Shown here piece by piece: positions 22,111 through 33,818 of a DNA stretch of 64,000 bases. Made by a program: the position numbers and the translations under genes. Source of the DNA: Stromatinia cepivora (Eukaryota; Ascomycota; Leotiomycetes; Helotiales; Sclerotiniaceae); the NCBI GenBank assembly GCA_014898415.1, contig RCTD01000012.1:558001-622000 (forward strand). Reading direction: 5' to 3'. Under the pieces are notes generated by a model that was given only the letters and a program-made list of their open reading frames with translations, was not told the origin of the DNA and made no database searches. How positions within the stretch are numbered: position 1 is the first letter of the stretch; each line of letters opens with the position of its first letter.

Positions 22111-22441
22111 ATGCCAAAGTGCTCGTGCCACAATCGAATCAGATATCACAATTGCGGGCACAAAAGCTACACAAAAACCTGCTGTAGCAAAGCAAGGTCC
22201 AATGGCAATGTGATGTGCGGGGGCAGGCTACGGCATAACAACAATCCATGGAACAGGAGGACGATGTAGAATAGCTGGATGCCAGCTCTCCAGAGTGTAC
22301 AACTATTGGCGGTGTTGTCAATGTTATCGAGGGCCAAACACAACCAAGAGTTGTAACTGTCAAATCGTTCATGGGGTTGGCAATATCCATACATGTCCAC
22401 ATGAAGTTTGTAGCAATTGCCGATTTTACGAGACTCAGTAG
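22111..22441 (+). pseudogene. Cys/His-rich small protein, apparently broken
   Basis: An ATG frame at 22111-22269 starts MPKCSCHNRIRYHNCGHKSY and goes on with paired Cys before a TAG. A second frame, shifted by +1 and ending with TAG at 22439-22441, carries YNYWRCCQCYRGPN and later HTCPHEVCSNCRFYE. CxxC/CxxH spacing in both halves suggests one zinc-binding fold similar to small Cys-rich proteins common in leotiomycetes. A +1 shift, or an unrecognised intron with poor signals between ~22195 and ~22275, separates them. I favour a decayed gene. The longer minus-strand frames here are shadows. Confidence 0.4.
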
Positions 22442-23372
22442 GAAAGGCAAGTGAAAAATACGTCCGAGTATAAGGAATAAAATCAGCTAATGATGCTTGC
22501 TCTGTATGTCCAGGTACACTGAAAATTGAGAATACTTCACCTCGAAAGTTACATCTTGTCTGCTTATATATAGCTGGGAGTGCAGATGGCGCTTATTGTT
22601 ATATCGATCGCCGAAGAAGGATGTTTGCGAAAGCCGGAAAGTTATTCACACGGAGGGCATTATGAGGTACGTTCTGCATTAAAAAAAGTGTGGCGGAATT
22701 GGCAGGACTCAACAAGGACCTGTTAGTTTTTTGGATTGTTTACCTTTTATGTGTTTGGCAGCTATAATGGCCACATATATCAACACTATTTGATTGTCTA
22801 AAACTATGTAGTACCACTATTTAGCATCTTAAAAACGAGCCCTTCAGATTGACAAACTCGATTGTAAGCAAGAAAGACTACATCATGACAATCTTCTTGG
22901 AATTACAAGATCGAAAAGCGACCTTGATGGAGGATTGTCATACCTAATTCACACAGCCATCCCATCAGTTCTTCGAGTAACTTGGCATAGTTTGTAGCAA
23001 ATTTCCGGGCTCCAGGTATTCGCAACTTCTTTTCAACTACCTACCAGTATCAGATCAGTATATATTTTAAGATCCTGATCGATGATATCGAAGATACTAT
23101 CATCATCTGAATGAGACCCCCATATAGAAAGTATATCCGGGTTGAGTTTGCGAACAAAAGGTGCTCGCCATCCATTCGCAATCCCTACCTGGTTTCTGTC
23201 AACACATCGTTGCTAGTTTGACTTAAGGAAGAGTTCGGCTGAAATAGATAAATTCTATAGTATGTTGTATCTCATCTGATCAATTCAATCATACAAAGTT
23301 GTAAAGTCTTTTTGTTGAGATTGGAATATTTTTGTTTTAGGGGATTGGTATTTTACGACAACTCCTCGTACG
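22442..23372. other. Intergenic region before the AT-rich island
   Basis: No gene or repeat recognised. Confidence 0.45.
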
Positions 23373-23656
23373 TGTGACGCACAAGAGCCGTAGTAGAGCT
23401 GAATAAACAGGGTCAATTATGTTCCTTAGAATCTACAATTGAAGAACTATGGTTTGTAAGGAGCAACTAGATATATATATATACAAATACCCATTCGTGG
23501 GCTGCGGGGCTGTGCGCATGTGTTATTAGGGTCACCATTTTACCATACTAAATCGTATGAATCGTAACGCATGTGCACGGACGATCAGCTCACCAGTTGA
23601 CATGGGAGATAAGAGGTATCACGTGATTAGCCTCCTGTGGTTCGCGATTCGTGACA
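23373..23656 (-). repeat. Solo LTR, inverted, poorly decayed
   Basis: 284 bp that read on the minus strand as the same LTR that bounds the 24813-31857 element: TGTCACGAATCGCGAACC at one end and CTCTTGTGCGTCACA at the other (TG...CA ends). It keeps many C/G positions that are T/A in the two other copies. No internal retroelement sequence adjoins it on either side, and the flanking 5-mers (GTACG, ATACA) do not match, so it is a solo LTR or a rearranged remnant. Confidence 0.85.
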
Positions 23657-24807
23657 ATACATTTCATAATAATCATCTTGAAACACAATTCTCAGACTTT
23701 ATACATTTACCTATTACGAATATAGATATAATAATTCGAATACAGAATTTTTAATATACAAAGAAGTTTCAATAAAAGACATCAAAGAAATGAACGAAAT
23801 AAATAAATTTAATTTATTAATATACTTGATAAATTATAATAAAAGATTTGAATATAGAAAAAAGCTACTAGAAAAACTTTTCAAGATATTTCTGTCGGCA
23901 GGAACGTATATATGGGGAAGTGAAGCTTTAATACGGTATCTGATTATATTCGTATTAGAACTATAAAATCACCGAACTATATGATAGTTCGGTTCCTCGA
24001 TGCCGAGGCACTATCGTCAACGCACTAGTGAAACATCACGTGATCATTATCCCGACAATTTCTAAAATATAATAAAGTCTATGAATGCGTAGTTGCTCTA
24101 TTCCCTCTTACTAATATATAACTATTTAATTTCCAAACTCGGGAGCGATTTTTCCAGCAAAAGGCATCCATCCGTACCCATTCAGCACGTCATATCCGAA
24201 TAGTCCTGGGTCTTAATCCAGAGGTGAATTTCCGATACAGTCTATGGATAGAGATTGGGAATCAACACTGCTAAATTCTCAGCTCTTTTCATTCTATCCC
24301 ATCCAATTCCTCACAACTACACCCTTCCATTCCAGTTATCGCATCCCCACAACGTTTCCTTCTTTTACTGTATATTCGAAACTATAATTCAACTGCGATC
24401 AATCATCTATTATCTCAAAGCTGACCTAAAACCTCTTACTTCCAAAAACAAACTATAATCTACTTTATCCTCCTCACCCCCCCTATCACACCTACTAGGA
24501 GGGCGAAGATTCAACACCTATACACAATACCCTCTACAAACCTATAACTCTTTGAATCTATAAAACTAAGATTAAATCAATCAATATTCCTAGCAAAATA
24601 TATATCATATCGATTTTATTTTTCGAATTATTCTCTATTCAAGAATTCAACTTTTCACTCTTTACTAATCTCTTCGATATTCTAAATAGTATAAATTGAT
24701 CTTTCTATTATTTTAATAAACTTAATTTATAATTAAAAAAAAGAATATTGAAATAAAAAAAGAGAAGAATTCCTTTGAAAAAGGATTTTTCGAATTTTGG
24801 AAAATTG
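23657..24807. other. AT-rich segment between solo LTR and full element
   Basis: About 1.15 kb, AT-rich, without a supported gene or recognisable retroelement domain. It could be host DNA that drifted through RIP spreading from the flanking LTR copies. Confidence 0.4.
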
Positions 24808-24812
24808 GGATT
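24808..24812 (+). other. Target-site duplication, left copy
   Basis: GGATT directly precedes the left LTR (TGTCACGA...) and is repeated at 31858-31862 directly after the right LTR (...GCGTCACA). A 5-bp duplication is usual for Ty3/gypsy integration. Confidence 0.85.
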
Positions 24813-25094
24813 TGTCACGAATCGTGAACCATAGGAGGCTAACCACATGATACCTCTTATCTCCCATATCAATTTATGAGCTGATCATCTGTGTGTATAC
24901 GTTATGATTTATACGATTTAGTATAGTAAAATGGTAACCCTAATAACGTTTACGTACAATTCTGTAGCCCACAAATAGGTATTTATGTATATATATCTAA
25001 TCGCTCTTTACGAGTTATAATTCTTCAATTGTAGATTCTAAAGAATATAATTGATCCTATTTATTTAGCTCTACTACAACTTTTGTATATCACA
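24813..25094 (+). repeat. Left LTR
   Basis: 282 bp, begins TGTCACGAATCGTGAACC and ends CTTTTGTATATCACA. Compared with the solo LTR it has mainly C-to-T and G-to-A changes. Confidence 0.92.
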
Positions 25095-27920
25095 TTATCT
25101 ACAATTCATTTACAAGCGTCCGACCATCTGGTAGCCTCCCAAATAATATTTCATTTTAATAATACCTTCTTAAATAAACTTTTACAAATGTTACATTTAG
25201 AGAAAGAAGATCTATTCCGATCTAATCAACAAAGATATAAACATCTTTAGAAGTGTACTATCACTTTCACAATACAACGAACTCCTTCTCCTATACGCTC
25301 CGAATCTTCGAAAATATATTCTGAGGAACCCTCTCCTTCTTTTCAATTATTTCAACAACCCTTCGAAGAAAATATAAATACAGAATTGGATAATGTTATT
25401 ATTGGAAAAAAGAAGACTAATAAAAAGAAGATTCCAGTATATAAAATCGATGCTTTTAATGATTCAATTACTTCTTCCGAATTATTATTATAATTACAAA
25501 ATCTTTATACAATGATTATAAATTTGAAAAAGGAGAATCGATAATTGAAAATTATAATGACAATGAATTTTATAATAATGTAATTTTCTTTTGAACCCCA
25601 AATAATATTTATACAGATATCCAAATCAACAATAATACCTAAGACTCCCCTTATTCCCTCAATCGAAATTCAAGGATCTTCATCTAAACAAACTCGAAGA
25701 TCCCGAAGTCAAAAGAAGAAAACTTCGATCAAACGATCTGATCATCCAAGGTTCTCCGAGGATTCTCCTTTTCTTTTAGGAAATAACAACCCACCTAATA
25801 ATCAGGGGTCCTTTTACTCAAGAAGCCGATTTAATTGATCAAGATTGTATTCCTATATCAATTATAATTTATAATAAGATATATATATATCAAAACCTAC
25901 AAATCTTATTATTAAATTTAGTAATAATATTAAATCTAAAACTAATTTGTGGTAATTATTAATTATAGAATGATTCGAACTGTATATTATATTACTTAAA
26001 AATGAAACACAACACCGCGCATATATAATCGATCAAATCGAATCGAAAGTATAAGTATATTGTTATACTTTTTATATATGAGTACCCCGATTTATAGTAT
26101 TCGAATTAATCAAATAATTTGTAATGATCTATCGGAACCCAATCGAAATCGATAATACTTGTTTTTAATATGAAATATAGATTATACTTAATACAATTCG
26201 ATATAACAATTTCCTAGAATAATATAAAAAGTTCAGATTACTTATTACCCAAATGGAGATTACCAACAATAAAATTCTATTCAGAAATCTCGAATAAAAG
26301 ATTTCCGATTTTCTTTTGCGAACAATAACAATATCTATCAAGGATTACAAAATTACAGAAGAATTCACAAATATACTTATTAGAATAAATCAAAATGAAG
26401 TTTCATTACAAAAACAAAACCGATATTATATTGATCGAAAAACCTCTATAGTTATTTGTAAATCAATAACTATTATAAACCCCTTACAACTCTTTTGAAG
26501 TTTTAATAATTCAAATTTTGGAACCTCTATATTCCCGAAATCATTTCCACTCTGGAATACCCTTTCTGGATATATCAGTTTCGCTGTATCCAATAATTAT
26601 TCAAACTTCAAATGTTTATTATTCTTTTTTTCTCCTGAAGTAGTATATATATTGACGCTTTGTATCAATAATTTCAATGAAATCAAGATAATATAAAAAA
26701 AAACAAAAGAATTCGAAAAATATCGGGATACCGAAAAAGATTTCAGTTTAGAAGCTACAATTGAAATTATATAGAATACCCGTTTAGAAAAAGAAAAGCG
26801 TTTAAAACCAAATATTTAAACTCCATTTCTATTTTAAATATTATACAAAATATAAGATTTCTTAATCTAACCAAATTTATAAAAAAAGAAGCATTTATCC
26901 TTTCTTACAATCTTTCAAAAAATGATTATATTTATTGATCAAAAATATTCATTGATTCTGAAGCAAATAGATTCGTTTTTATTAATATTATACTCTTTAT
27001 TTGTTTATTTCTTATATTCAAATCCAGAATTATATTGTTTAAAGTTTCAATTGAAGTTAAAGAGTATAATAGTATACAAGGCTATACTATTACCTATTTC
27101 ATATTCCTTAATTTAACAATCAATAACTGTAAACAATTTTTTGTCCCTTTCTTTATTACTGAATTAGGAAATTATAGTATTATTTTAAATAGACTTTGAT
27201 TATCAAAGATTCGAATAAAGTTCGATTGCTTCAATAAACGTTTTGAATGGTCTAAAGAGAAACCCTATACTATCTCTTATTCGAATAATCTCCTTGTTAT
27301 TTAATTATCCCTTTGCAAACAGAAAATCGATCGATTAATTTAACAAAATGTTAATCAACGAAATGATCAGTTCGAAGAATATTGGAATCGAAGAGATTCA
27401 CAATTGAACAGATCAATTACAATTGATAATATACAACAAAAACCTTCAAATATAAATACAATACATACTCTTATTGAAAAGAAAGAAACTCTGATTCCTT
27501 TCAAATTCAATTTACCTTTTTTTCAATTAATTATATTATCATTGTAGATCTATAAATACCTCCCTCATATATCGCCCGAAATCCTCGATTTATATATACT
27601 CAAACCCGATAAGTTCTAATTAGAATATAAAAAAGATAAACAAATTGAATTCTTTACTATTACTTTGAAAGAATTTGATAATATAATAAACTTTTAATAG
27701 AACAAATGATATACAAAAGAAAGAATATTGATTATCCTAACCGAATTCAAGAATATAAAAGTTCAAAAGAAATTCGATCGAGTATTGGCCGAAATCGATT
27801 CAGAACCTGAAATACTATTTGAATATCGATAATATCATCGAGTCTTTTCTAAGTATAAATCAAATATCTTGCCTTTTAATCGATTTTATGATTATAAAAT
27901 TATATTGAAAAATAAAGGAG
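25095..27920 (+). pseudogene. Decayed gag and protease region of the retrotransposon
   Basis: By position this should hold the primer-binding site, gag and protease. Only AT-drifted fragments remain, for example a Lys-rich stretch near 25400-25450. No zinc knuckle or DSG protease motif could be read with confidence. Confidence 0.5.
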
Positions 27921-28700
27921 AATAAACTTTATGTTATAGCCCATTTTATAAAATGTTTTTGAAACAATTGGAAATCGTTAAAGAATATATTATGAATAAT
28001 TTTAACAAAGGTTTCATTGAATTCAATCAAGTTTTTTATACTATACTTATTCTATTCGTTAAGAAATCCAATAATAATTTGAGATTCTATATAAACTTCA
28101 GATTATTGAATTCCTTGATATATAAAGATCAATATCCCCTTCTTTTGATCAACGAAATACTTTCTCGGCTTTCCAATACTAAGATCTTTACCAAACTCGA
28201 TATTCGTCAAGCTTTCCATTGTATAAAAATGGATCCTGTTTCGGAAAAGTATACTACCTTTCGAACCCGATACGGATCATACAAATATAAGATCGTATTA
28301 TTCAGATTAACGAATAATTCCGCAATTTATCAGTATTATATAAATAATATTTTATTCGATTATCTAAATATCTTTTATACAATATACCTCAACGATATTC
28401 TAATCTATTCCGAAAACAAAAAAGAGTATTAAATTCATATTAAATTAATTCTCGAACGATTAAAAGCTATTGGTCTATAAGCAGATTTCAAGAAATACAA
28501 ATTCAATGTTATATATATTAAATATTTAGGCTTTATTATCTCTACTAAAAGAATAGAGATGGATCTTGAAAAGATTGAGATAATTGAAAATTGGATCTTT
28601 CCGATAATAGTGAAAGGGATCCAATTATTCTTCGGTTTTTGCAATTTTTATTGACAATTCATTAAGGATTATAGTATAATAGCGAAATCTCTTAACGAAC
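27921..28700 (+). pseudogene. Reverse transcriptase domain remnant
   Basis: The open part 27953-28432 reads LFVKKSNNNLRFYINFRLLN, then KIFTKLDIRQAFHCIKMDP, TTFRTRYGSYKYKIV and YLNDILIYSE. These are Ty3/gypsy RT blocks in order. The catalytic YLDD has become YLND (Asp codon hit by G-to-A). A TAA at 28430-28432 breaks it; downstream, beyond stops, the connection-domain-like KYLGFIIST and FGFCNFY blocks remain. Confidence 0.88.
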
Positions 28701-28779
28701 TTATTAAAATAAACATTAAATTCGTATTCGACGAAATATATCAAAATATATTCAATATCTTGAAGAAAAAGTTTATCTC

Positions 28780-29170
28780 TATTCTGCTTCTACAATATTA
28801 TAATTATCGATTCTCTTATATACTCGAAACAGATATATTTGATAGAATAATTGCTAATATATTATTACAACAATATAATGAAGATTGATTTCCCATAGTT
28901 TATTTCTTCAAGATCATGGTTATCGCTGAACTGAACTACAAAGTTCATAATAAGGAAATACTGTTAATCATTCGATCTTTTAATTATTGGAAAACGGAAC
29001 TTGTTAATTCATTATATAAAATCAAGATTTATATCGATTATAAAGCCTTCGAATATTTCATGACTATCAAGACTTTCAATACCCAATAAATTCGTTGAAT
29101 AGAAGTTTTAGTTGATTATAATTTCATTATTATATATCGTTTTGGAAAAGATAATCCTTTCATCAATACT
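28780..29170 (+). pseudogene. RNase H domain remnant
   Basis: The frame reads ETDIFDRIIANILLQQYNED, stop, then VIAELNYKVHNKEILLIIRS and IKIYIDYKAFEYFMT. These correspond to the TDAS, E-L-NY-H-KE and TDHK-L-YF blocks of Ty3/gypsy RNase H, with several acidic residues altered. Confidence 0.8.
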
Positions 29171-29479
29171 TTAATCTATCGGATTAACAAATTGGATCTC
29201 CAGAATTATACCAAAAAGAAGAATCGCCTTCAATAGCTTATTAAAGACAACCAAATTGATACTGAAATTATAAGAAAAGCTTTACGAAAGTATTATCCAA
29301 ATGAAACAGCGATTATTAGTATCGATTTGAATGAAATCGCTTTTCGATTCGATTTAGTTAATTATATTATCGAAGCAAATAAAACTACAGATAGTTTGCT
29401 AGTATTCAGAATACAAGTTACCCAAAATCATAAATATATATCACTCCAAAATAACCTCTTGCTTTATAATGACCACTTG

Positions 29480-30540
29480 ATGGTACTTAACATTGATAAT
29501 CTTCGAATTTATTTGATTCGTAAAGCTTATAATTCCGTTTCCATTGTTTATTCTAGTATAAACAAAATCTATCTTTTATTATCTTAATAATACTATTAGC
29601 CCAAAATGTACGATATTATAATCAGATATATATGTAATTGTTATGTTTACAAATGCAATTCCGTTTTATACAATTGTATCCCTAATTTATTACATTCATT
29701 TCCGATTCCTAATCGAGCATAGCAATATATCATTATAGATTATTGCAGTTTTAATAAGAATAAATACGGATATAATAATATTTTAATCATTATTGATCGA
29801 TTGATAAAGCAAACTATCTTTATACTTTATTACAAATTAATCGATGTTTGAGTTTAAATATAATTATATCTTTATTATATATATCGATATTATAATCCTT
29901 TTGATATTATAGTATCAAATCGCGGCCCCCAATTCATATTATAGTTCTGGAAGGAATTCAGCCAAATCCTAGAAACCGATCTCAAATTATCCATTGCTTA
30001 TTATCTCCAAACCGATAATCAAATTGAGATCTATAATTAATATCTTCAATAATGGTTAAGATCGTTTATTAATTATTATCAAGATAATTGATCAGAATTC
30101 TTATCTATAATGGATTACGTGCAATTTACTCTTCTATATGATTCCTTAGGAGGGCTTATACTTTATGAAATCCTATACAGGTATACACCGAAATGTATAT
30201 GAGAATGAAAGGAAGATGTTAATAAACCAACAAACGATATAAATATATATGATACCTGTATATATATAGAATACAATAAATTAGTTTTCGTGCAAACAAA
30301 AAAAGGCTTATTATATATCCAAACCAAGATATCGAAATCCATGAATACTTATCGATATAAAGTCGATTTTGATATCGGAGATTATATATAATTCAATATG
30401 AAGAATTATCCTATCTAAAGATCATCCAAAAAACTGGACTTCCTAATTCAAGAAAGATTCAAGATCATTAATCGATCTGAAAGCTCTTTCAAACTCGAAC
30501 TCCTGATTACAATGAAAATTCATCCTGTTTTCCCTTCAGA
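29480..30540 (+). pseudogene. Integrase remnant
   Basis: From about 29600 the frame shows the NC-x-C-type zinc-binding end (RYICNCYVYKCNSV), then DYCSFNKNKYGYNNILIIID (first catalytic Asp), an SNRGPQFI block (second Asp changed to Asn), and an LSIAYYLQTDNQIEIYN block with the conserved Glu. Stops interrupt it many times. Confidence 0.82.
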
Positions 30541-30589
30541 TCGATTATACAAGGTATATAACAATCCTCTTCCTAATCAAATACTCGAA

Positions 30590-30810
30590 CCATCTCCGCC
30601 TATTAATATAACTGATAATTCGGAATGGAAAATGGAAAAGGTTCTAATAATAAAGAAAACACGAAAAACCTTATTATATAGAATCTCATAATTTAATAAC
30701 AATATCGATTTTACCTGATATTCTGCTTCCGATCTTAAAACATTATTGTATCTTCTGTACGATTTTCATTTGGCCAATCCAACATTGCCTGATCCTTTCA
30801 ATCGATTAAT
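30590..30810 (+). pseudogene. Chromodomain remnant at the pol C-terminus
   Basis: The frame after the KIHPVFPSDRLYK block reads SEWKMEKVLIIKKTRKTLLY and, past stops, ASDLKTLLYLLYDFHLANPT. This matches the E-W-EVE-IL...YRV-W chromodomain and tail of fungal chromoviruses that target heterochromatin. Confidence 0.75.
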
Positions 30811-31159
30811 TAATTAGATAAAGCTTTATAAAAGCGAAAAAGATAATTATAATCATATAAATGATGATTCATTCATAAAACTAAGGGAAAGAAAAGTGTT
30901 CTTCAATATAGTAGATTAAATGTTATGATTTTATGATAGTGTATATATATACAATTATGAAAGGATCAAAAAACCCATATAAATTCGAGGGAATTTGATT
31001 GTATATATATATAGTCCGAGTTTTATATAATAGACGAATTGCCATCATCAAGATAATACAAAGGTAATATATTTCAAAAACTTATATCTATAATTATTTC
31101 AAAAATCATGCAAAAGGAAGCTTGAATATAATAAGAACGAAATATAACGTCACCCCTAT

Positions 31160-31475
31160 CGATTTCGTTCAATTTGGTTGATTTAATTAATTTGATCGAT
31201 TAATCTGATCGATTTCAGAATTGATTATATTAACTATTCATCATCATTATACTATAATTCAATCTCCTTCCCTTTTCTATTGAAGCTTTTTCCTTTTAGA
31301 GGTTCCCTAAATCAAAGAGAATATAAATCAATATTAATTTAACCAATTGATGAACAATTTGATCGATTTGATCAATTCATTCATTATTTTGATCAATTTG
31401 ATCGATTAATTTGATCAATTTAATCAATTTCCAGTAAATTGATCAAATCAACCAAAATGATTAATCTAATTGATT
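31160..31475 (+). repeat. Palindromic TTGATCAATT-rich repeat tract
   Basis: Two blocks (about 31170-31225 and 31345-31470) are built from variants of TTTGATCGATT and AATTTGATCAATT, giving many overlapping GATC palindromes. It lies between the chromodomain and the right LTR, in the element's 3' untranslated part. Confidence 0.7.
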
Positions 31476-31575
31476 TAAAACTCATAAATCTTTACAAAAA
31501 CTGGTTTCCGATGAAATAGTAATAGAACAAAGGAATAAAACACTCGAAGGCAAGTTTTTCTGAAGGAGAGGATAA

Positions 31576-31857
31576 TATCACGAATTGTGAATTATAAAAG
31601 GCTAACTATATAATATTTCTTATCTTTTATATCAATTTATAAGTTGATTATTTATATGTATACATTACGATTCATATAATTTAGTATAATAAAATAGTAA
31701 CCCTAATAACATTTATATATAATCCTATAGCCCACAAATGGGTATTTGTGTATATATATCTAGTCGCTCTTTACGAGCCATAGTTTTTCAGTTGTAGATT
31801 CTAAAGAATATAATTGACCCTGTTTATTCAGCTCTACTACGGCTCTTGTGCGTCACA
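31576..31857 (+). repeat. Right LTR
   Basis: 282 bp, begins TATCACGAATTGTGAA (the first G changed to A) and ends GGCTCTTGTGCGTCACA. Its 3' end is less mutated than that of the left LTR. Confidence 0.92.
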
Positions 31858-31862
31858 GGATT

Positions 31863-32930
31863 TGTATAAATACTAAAACTAAAAGTTAGAATTTATCAAA
31901 AAAGATTCGAATTATCTGAAATCTTTTTTATTCAAATTATTATGTATCTATTTGAAATAAAATAAAAGGATTATATATATATGATAACGATTATATATAA
32001 AAAATGATTATATAATTATATATAATAAAGTCTAAAATGCTTTCTAGAATTTATATAAAGAAATTATAATATTATAAAATTAAAGATTTAAAATTATTTA
32101 TATAAAAAGAAATCTTTTTCCTTTTATAATTTTGACTTTTTTTATATAAATAAAATTTTATATTAAAATAAAATCCCTAGCTTAACACATTTTTATACCT
32201 TTTGGAAGGCTTCTTGAACAAAAAAGAATACTACTACTACTCACACCTACATACCCCTCTTACCATACCCTCCTTACCACGCCTCCATTCAACAACTTCA
32301 TTTCACTTCCCCTCAAGTACCCAAATCCCTAGATGAAAAATTCCCAAATCCCAATGAACTCAATTAATTTCACTCCCTCTCAAATACCCGGATGGATACC
32401 TAACTACCTATCTAATCAAATATCCTAACTTGCACATTCAACAAACAAACAATTTCTATTTCCATTTCCATTTTCATTTTTATTCTTATTCAAATTCGAT
32501 AAACTATCTATATATTCCTATAAATCAATGAATCATAAATTACAGTAGATCTCTAGAATTTGTAACCCATAACAAATTTTGATCGAGGAAAGATTTATGG
32601 TTTTCGTGGAGTACTGTGTATGATTATAGTATGGTATGATGTGATATGATATGCCTAGGGAGATTTCAAAGATCATGAGTAGATTTTGGAGGAGTTTTGA
32701 AGTGGGAAGTGGAAAGAGAGGGGAAAAGCGGGGGAAAGGTTAGGGTTGGTAGATATATGAGGGATATTTGATATGTACTACCTTTTCCCACATTTTCATA
32801 TTCTTCTCAGACTTTAGACCTAGTTTTGAGTACATGCTTGTTTGATGAATATACCGTAGAAATTCTAATCTTATGGGGATGATGAGAGGGTGTGTTTTAG
32901 ATATTTTTTATTTTTTATTTATGTATATAT
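31863..32930. other. AT-rich right border and intergenic region
   Basis: 31863-32170 is very AT-rich like the element; composition returns to normal by about 32250. No gene seen. It forms the 3' side of the dioxygenase gene. Confidence 0.5.
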
Positions 32931-33818
32931 TTATCTATTTGCCAGAGTTTCAGGTGTATGTTCAGCCTCTATCTGCGCATCTCTTCCATTTTCCCTTCCC
33001 CTCTCCTCCCTTTCCATCTCCTCCCTCTCAACCTCCTCCCTAATCCTCGCATCACAAACCCCCGGAAACCCACACCTACACCCCACCTCCACCCCTCTCC
33101 TAACCCTCCTCATAGTAACACTCCACCTCCCCACCCTCCTCACGCTCACACCCCTCTGCTCATCAAAATCAAATTTCCTCCCCCGAATCATATGCGTAAA
33201 TCCATATCTCGCCTCACCCCTCATAAGCAAAAGACTTCTTTCCCTAAGCCAAACCTCCCATTTCTCTTCCCCATCATCCTCTGCCTTCGTTGTAACTTTC
33301 GTCCTATTAATTTCATCCCTCGAATCGCCGAGTAGGGATCTCTTCGGCTTTCTCATTTTTCTCGCTTCGTTCTCGCCGCATTTTTTGAAGACCATTGGGA
33401 CAGAACTGCCGATGCTGAGACTATAGAGATATTCTCCAAACGCTGAGTGGGTATCGACGTGTGGAGGAATACCGGTACCAGGTGGATAATACTGGACCGT
33501 AAACTGATCTGGCCTCCCATTTCCATTTGCATTCCCCTCCTCCCTCCACGGCAACCGATCCACCAATTCTTCCAAATATCTCGGAACCGGCGTCCACAAT
33601 TCCGACGCCCCAAAAGTAGTATAATCGAAATGCGCTCCATAATGCAATGTTTGTCTCTTGCCAATGCCGCTCCAGCGGTCATCAGAGAGAATAGAGCTGA
33701 TGATTTCTGCTTCTTCTGTGGGTGTGATGAAGTCAGAGTAGAGAGCTAGCCCATTTTCCCAGTGTTGAATTTTGGGATTTGAGGGATCTATGGTGGGGAT
33801 TGGGGTTGTGCTTCCCAT
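32931..33818 (-). CDS. AlkB-family Fe(II)/2-oxoglutarate dioxygenase, ALKBH8-like
   Basis: Single exon, 295 residues. ALKBH8-type enzymes hydroxylate or demethylate nucleic-acid bases, in animals the wobble uridine of tRNA. Metal ligands are His120 and Asp122 in GIPPHVDTHSAFG and His209 in YGFTHMIRGRKFD; the 2-oxoglutarate arginines are Arg231 and Arg237 in GRWSVTMRRV. An AlkB-typical Asn/Gln-x-Tyr is present as QFTVQYYPPGTG. A short Cys motif (CRCGFPGVCD) follows, then a 40-residue charged Glu/Arg tail. The RRM and methyltransferase domains of animal ALKBH8 are absent, as in other fungi. The start at 33818 gives a family-like N-terminus; the next Met is far inside the fold. The antisense frames at 32890-33749 are shadows. 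Confidence 0.88.
   Translation of the reverse strand: MGSTTPIPTIDPSNPKIQHWENGLALYSDFITPTEEAEIISSILSDDRWSGIGKRQTLHYGAHFDYTTFGASELWTPVPRYLEELVDRLPWREEGNANGNGRPDQFTVQYYPPGTGIPPHVDTHSAFGEYLYSLSIGSSVPMVFKKCGENEARKMRKPKRSLLGDSRDEINRTKVTTKAEDDGEEKWEVWLRERSLLLMRGEARYGFTHMIRGRKFDFDEQRGVSVRRVGRWSVTMRRVRRGVEVGCRCGFPGVCDARIREEVEREEMEREERGRENGRDAQIEAEHTPETLANR

Larger units (their letters stand above)
24813..31857 (+). mobile_element. Ty3/gypsy (chromovirus) LTR retrotransposon, RIP-decayed
   Basis: 7,045-bp element with two LTRs of exactly 282 bp (24813-25094, 31576-31857) in direct orientation and a GGATT target duplication. A purine tract (GAAGGAGAGGAT) ends just before the right LTR, as expected for second-strand priming. 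Pol domains read in the order reverse transcriptase, RNase H, integrase, chromodomain, which is Ty3/gypsy order. Frames are littered with stops, and the sequence is extremely AT-rich with TA-rich dinucleotides and YLDD changed to YLND, consistent with repeat-induced point mutation. It cannot encode functional proteins. Confidence 0.93.

Noticed and set aside
22139..22450. 103-codon minus-strand frame
   Set aside because: Antisense of the Cys-rich segment; the plus-strand CxxC pattern is more meaningful.
32890..33749. Several plus-strand frames of 100-178 codons
   Set aside because: Shadows of the AlkB-family gene on the minus strand, which carries all catalytic residues.
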